Shown here one piece after another: positions 63,909 to 64,000 of a stretch of 64,000 nucleotides of DNA. Source of the DNA: Mucilaginibacter saanensis (GTDB lineage: Bacteria; Bacteroidota; Bacteroidia; Sphingobacteriales; Sphingobacteriaceae); contig NZ_JACHBZ010000002.1 in assembly GCF_014200575.1 (NCBI RefSeq), positions 728,961 to 792,960 on the forward strand, in the 5' to 3' direction. Position numbers and translations under genes: made by a program. Positions within the stretch are counted from its first letter, which is position 1. Each line of letters begins with the position of its first letter. The notes below the pieces were generated by a model that was given only the letters and a program-made list of their open reading frames with translations, was not told the origin of the DNA and searched no databases.

Positions 63909-64000
63909 CTTTAGATTAGCATAATTAAATTTACTGGATAATTAGATTGAGAAGAAGCGGGGTGAACTATTCATTCCTCTGAGTAAAAGACTCATATCCT

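Overview
The window reads as chromosomal DNA of a Bacteroidota bacterium, most probably family Sphingobacteriaceae (Mucilaginibacter/Pedobacter type). This is inferred from Bacteroidetes-type promoters (TTTG, about 20 nt, TAnnTTTG), a TonB-dependent receptor, futalosine-route menaquinone genes, a fused trehalose-6-phosphate synthase/phosphatase, gyrA followed by two TPR genes, and general protein character. I see no transposase, phage gene, CRISPR array, rRNA or tRNA.

Positions 1-10900 are the accessory part. One co-directional run holds the 3' end of an unknown gene, a small protein, two glycine-rich GGNGG-repeat proteins, a 763-residue pentapeptide-repeat protein, a single-module type I polyketide synthase (KS-AT-DH-KR-ACP) and a small unknown protein. 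The proteins share sequence modules with each other, so this looks like one co-evolving system of unknown purpose. None has a signal peptide that I can see, and no thioesterase or phosphopantetheinyl transferase lies nearby.

Positions 11000-20600 carry a DinB-like protein, a DUF4268 protein, a large secreted DUF4965/glutaminase-A-like protein, a UMF1-type transporter, a LutA-like protein, and then the translation cluster thrS-infC-rpmI-rplT. Positions 20700-26970 hold an SRPBCC protein, a BtuB-like receptor with a DUF6580 membrane protein, a sirtuin, a PP-loop ATPase, and a CrtA-like pair. Positions 27400-32300 form a + strand run: free-methionine sulfoxide reductase, alpha/beta hydrolase, 3-methyladenine glycosylase, kynureninase, bestrophin and a histone-deacetylase-like amidohydrolase.

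Positions 32300-46400 are mostly on the minus strand: MATE pump, AlbA_2 protein, acetyltransferase, DUF4442 protein, SDR, gyrA-TPR-TPR, hemF, an MFS carrier, a cold-shock protein and a peroxiredoxin. Positions 46500-50600 hold convergent GH15 and trehalose synthesis genes. Positions 52450-55130 hold mqnA, a histidine phosphatase and mqnE.

Positions 55800-61400 form the methionine region: a cystathionine gamma-synthase-like gene, then a leader RNA with a strong promoter, a SAM-I riboswitch and a 36-codon open frame ending in Cys-Met-Cys-Cys-Cys-Cys-stop, followed by metY, metX and hom. The riboswitch followed at once by a cysteine-codon leader peptide suggests control by both SAM and cysteine supply, and is the sharpest new regulatory observation. 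The window ends with gpmA, a SatP-like acetate carrier and an SRPBCC protein.
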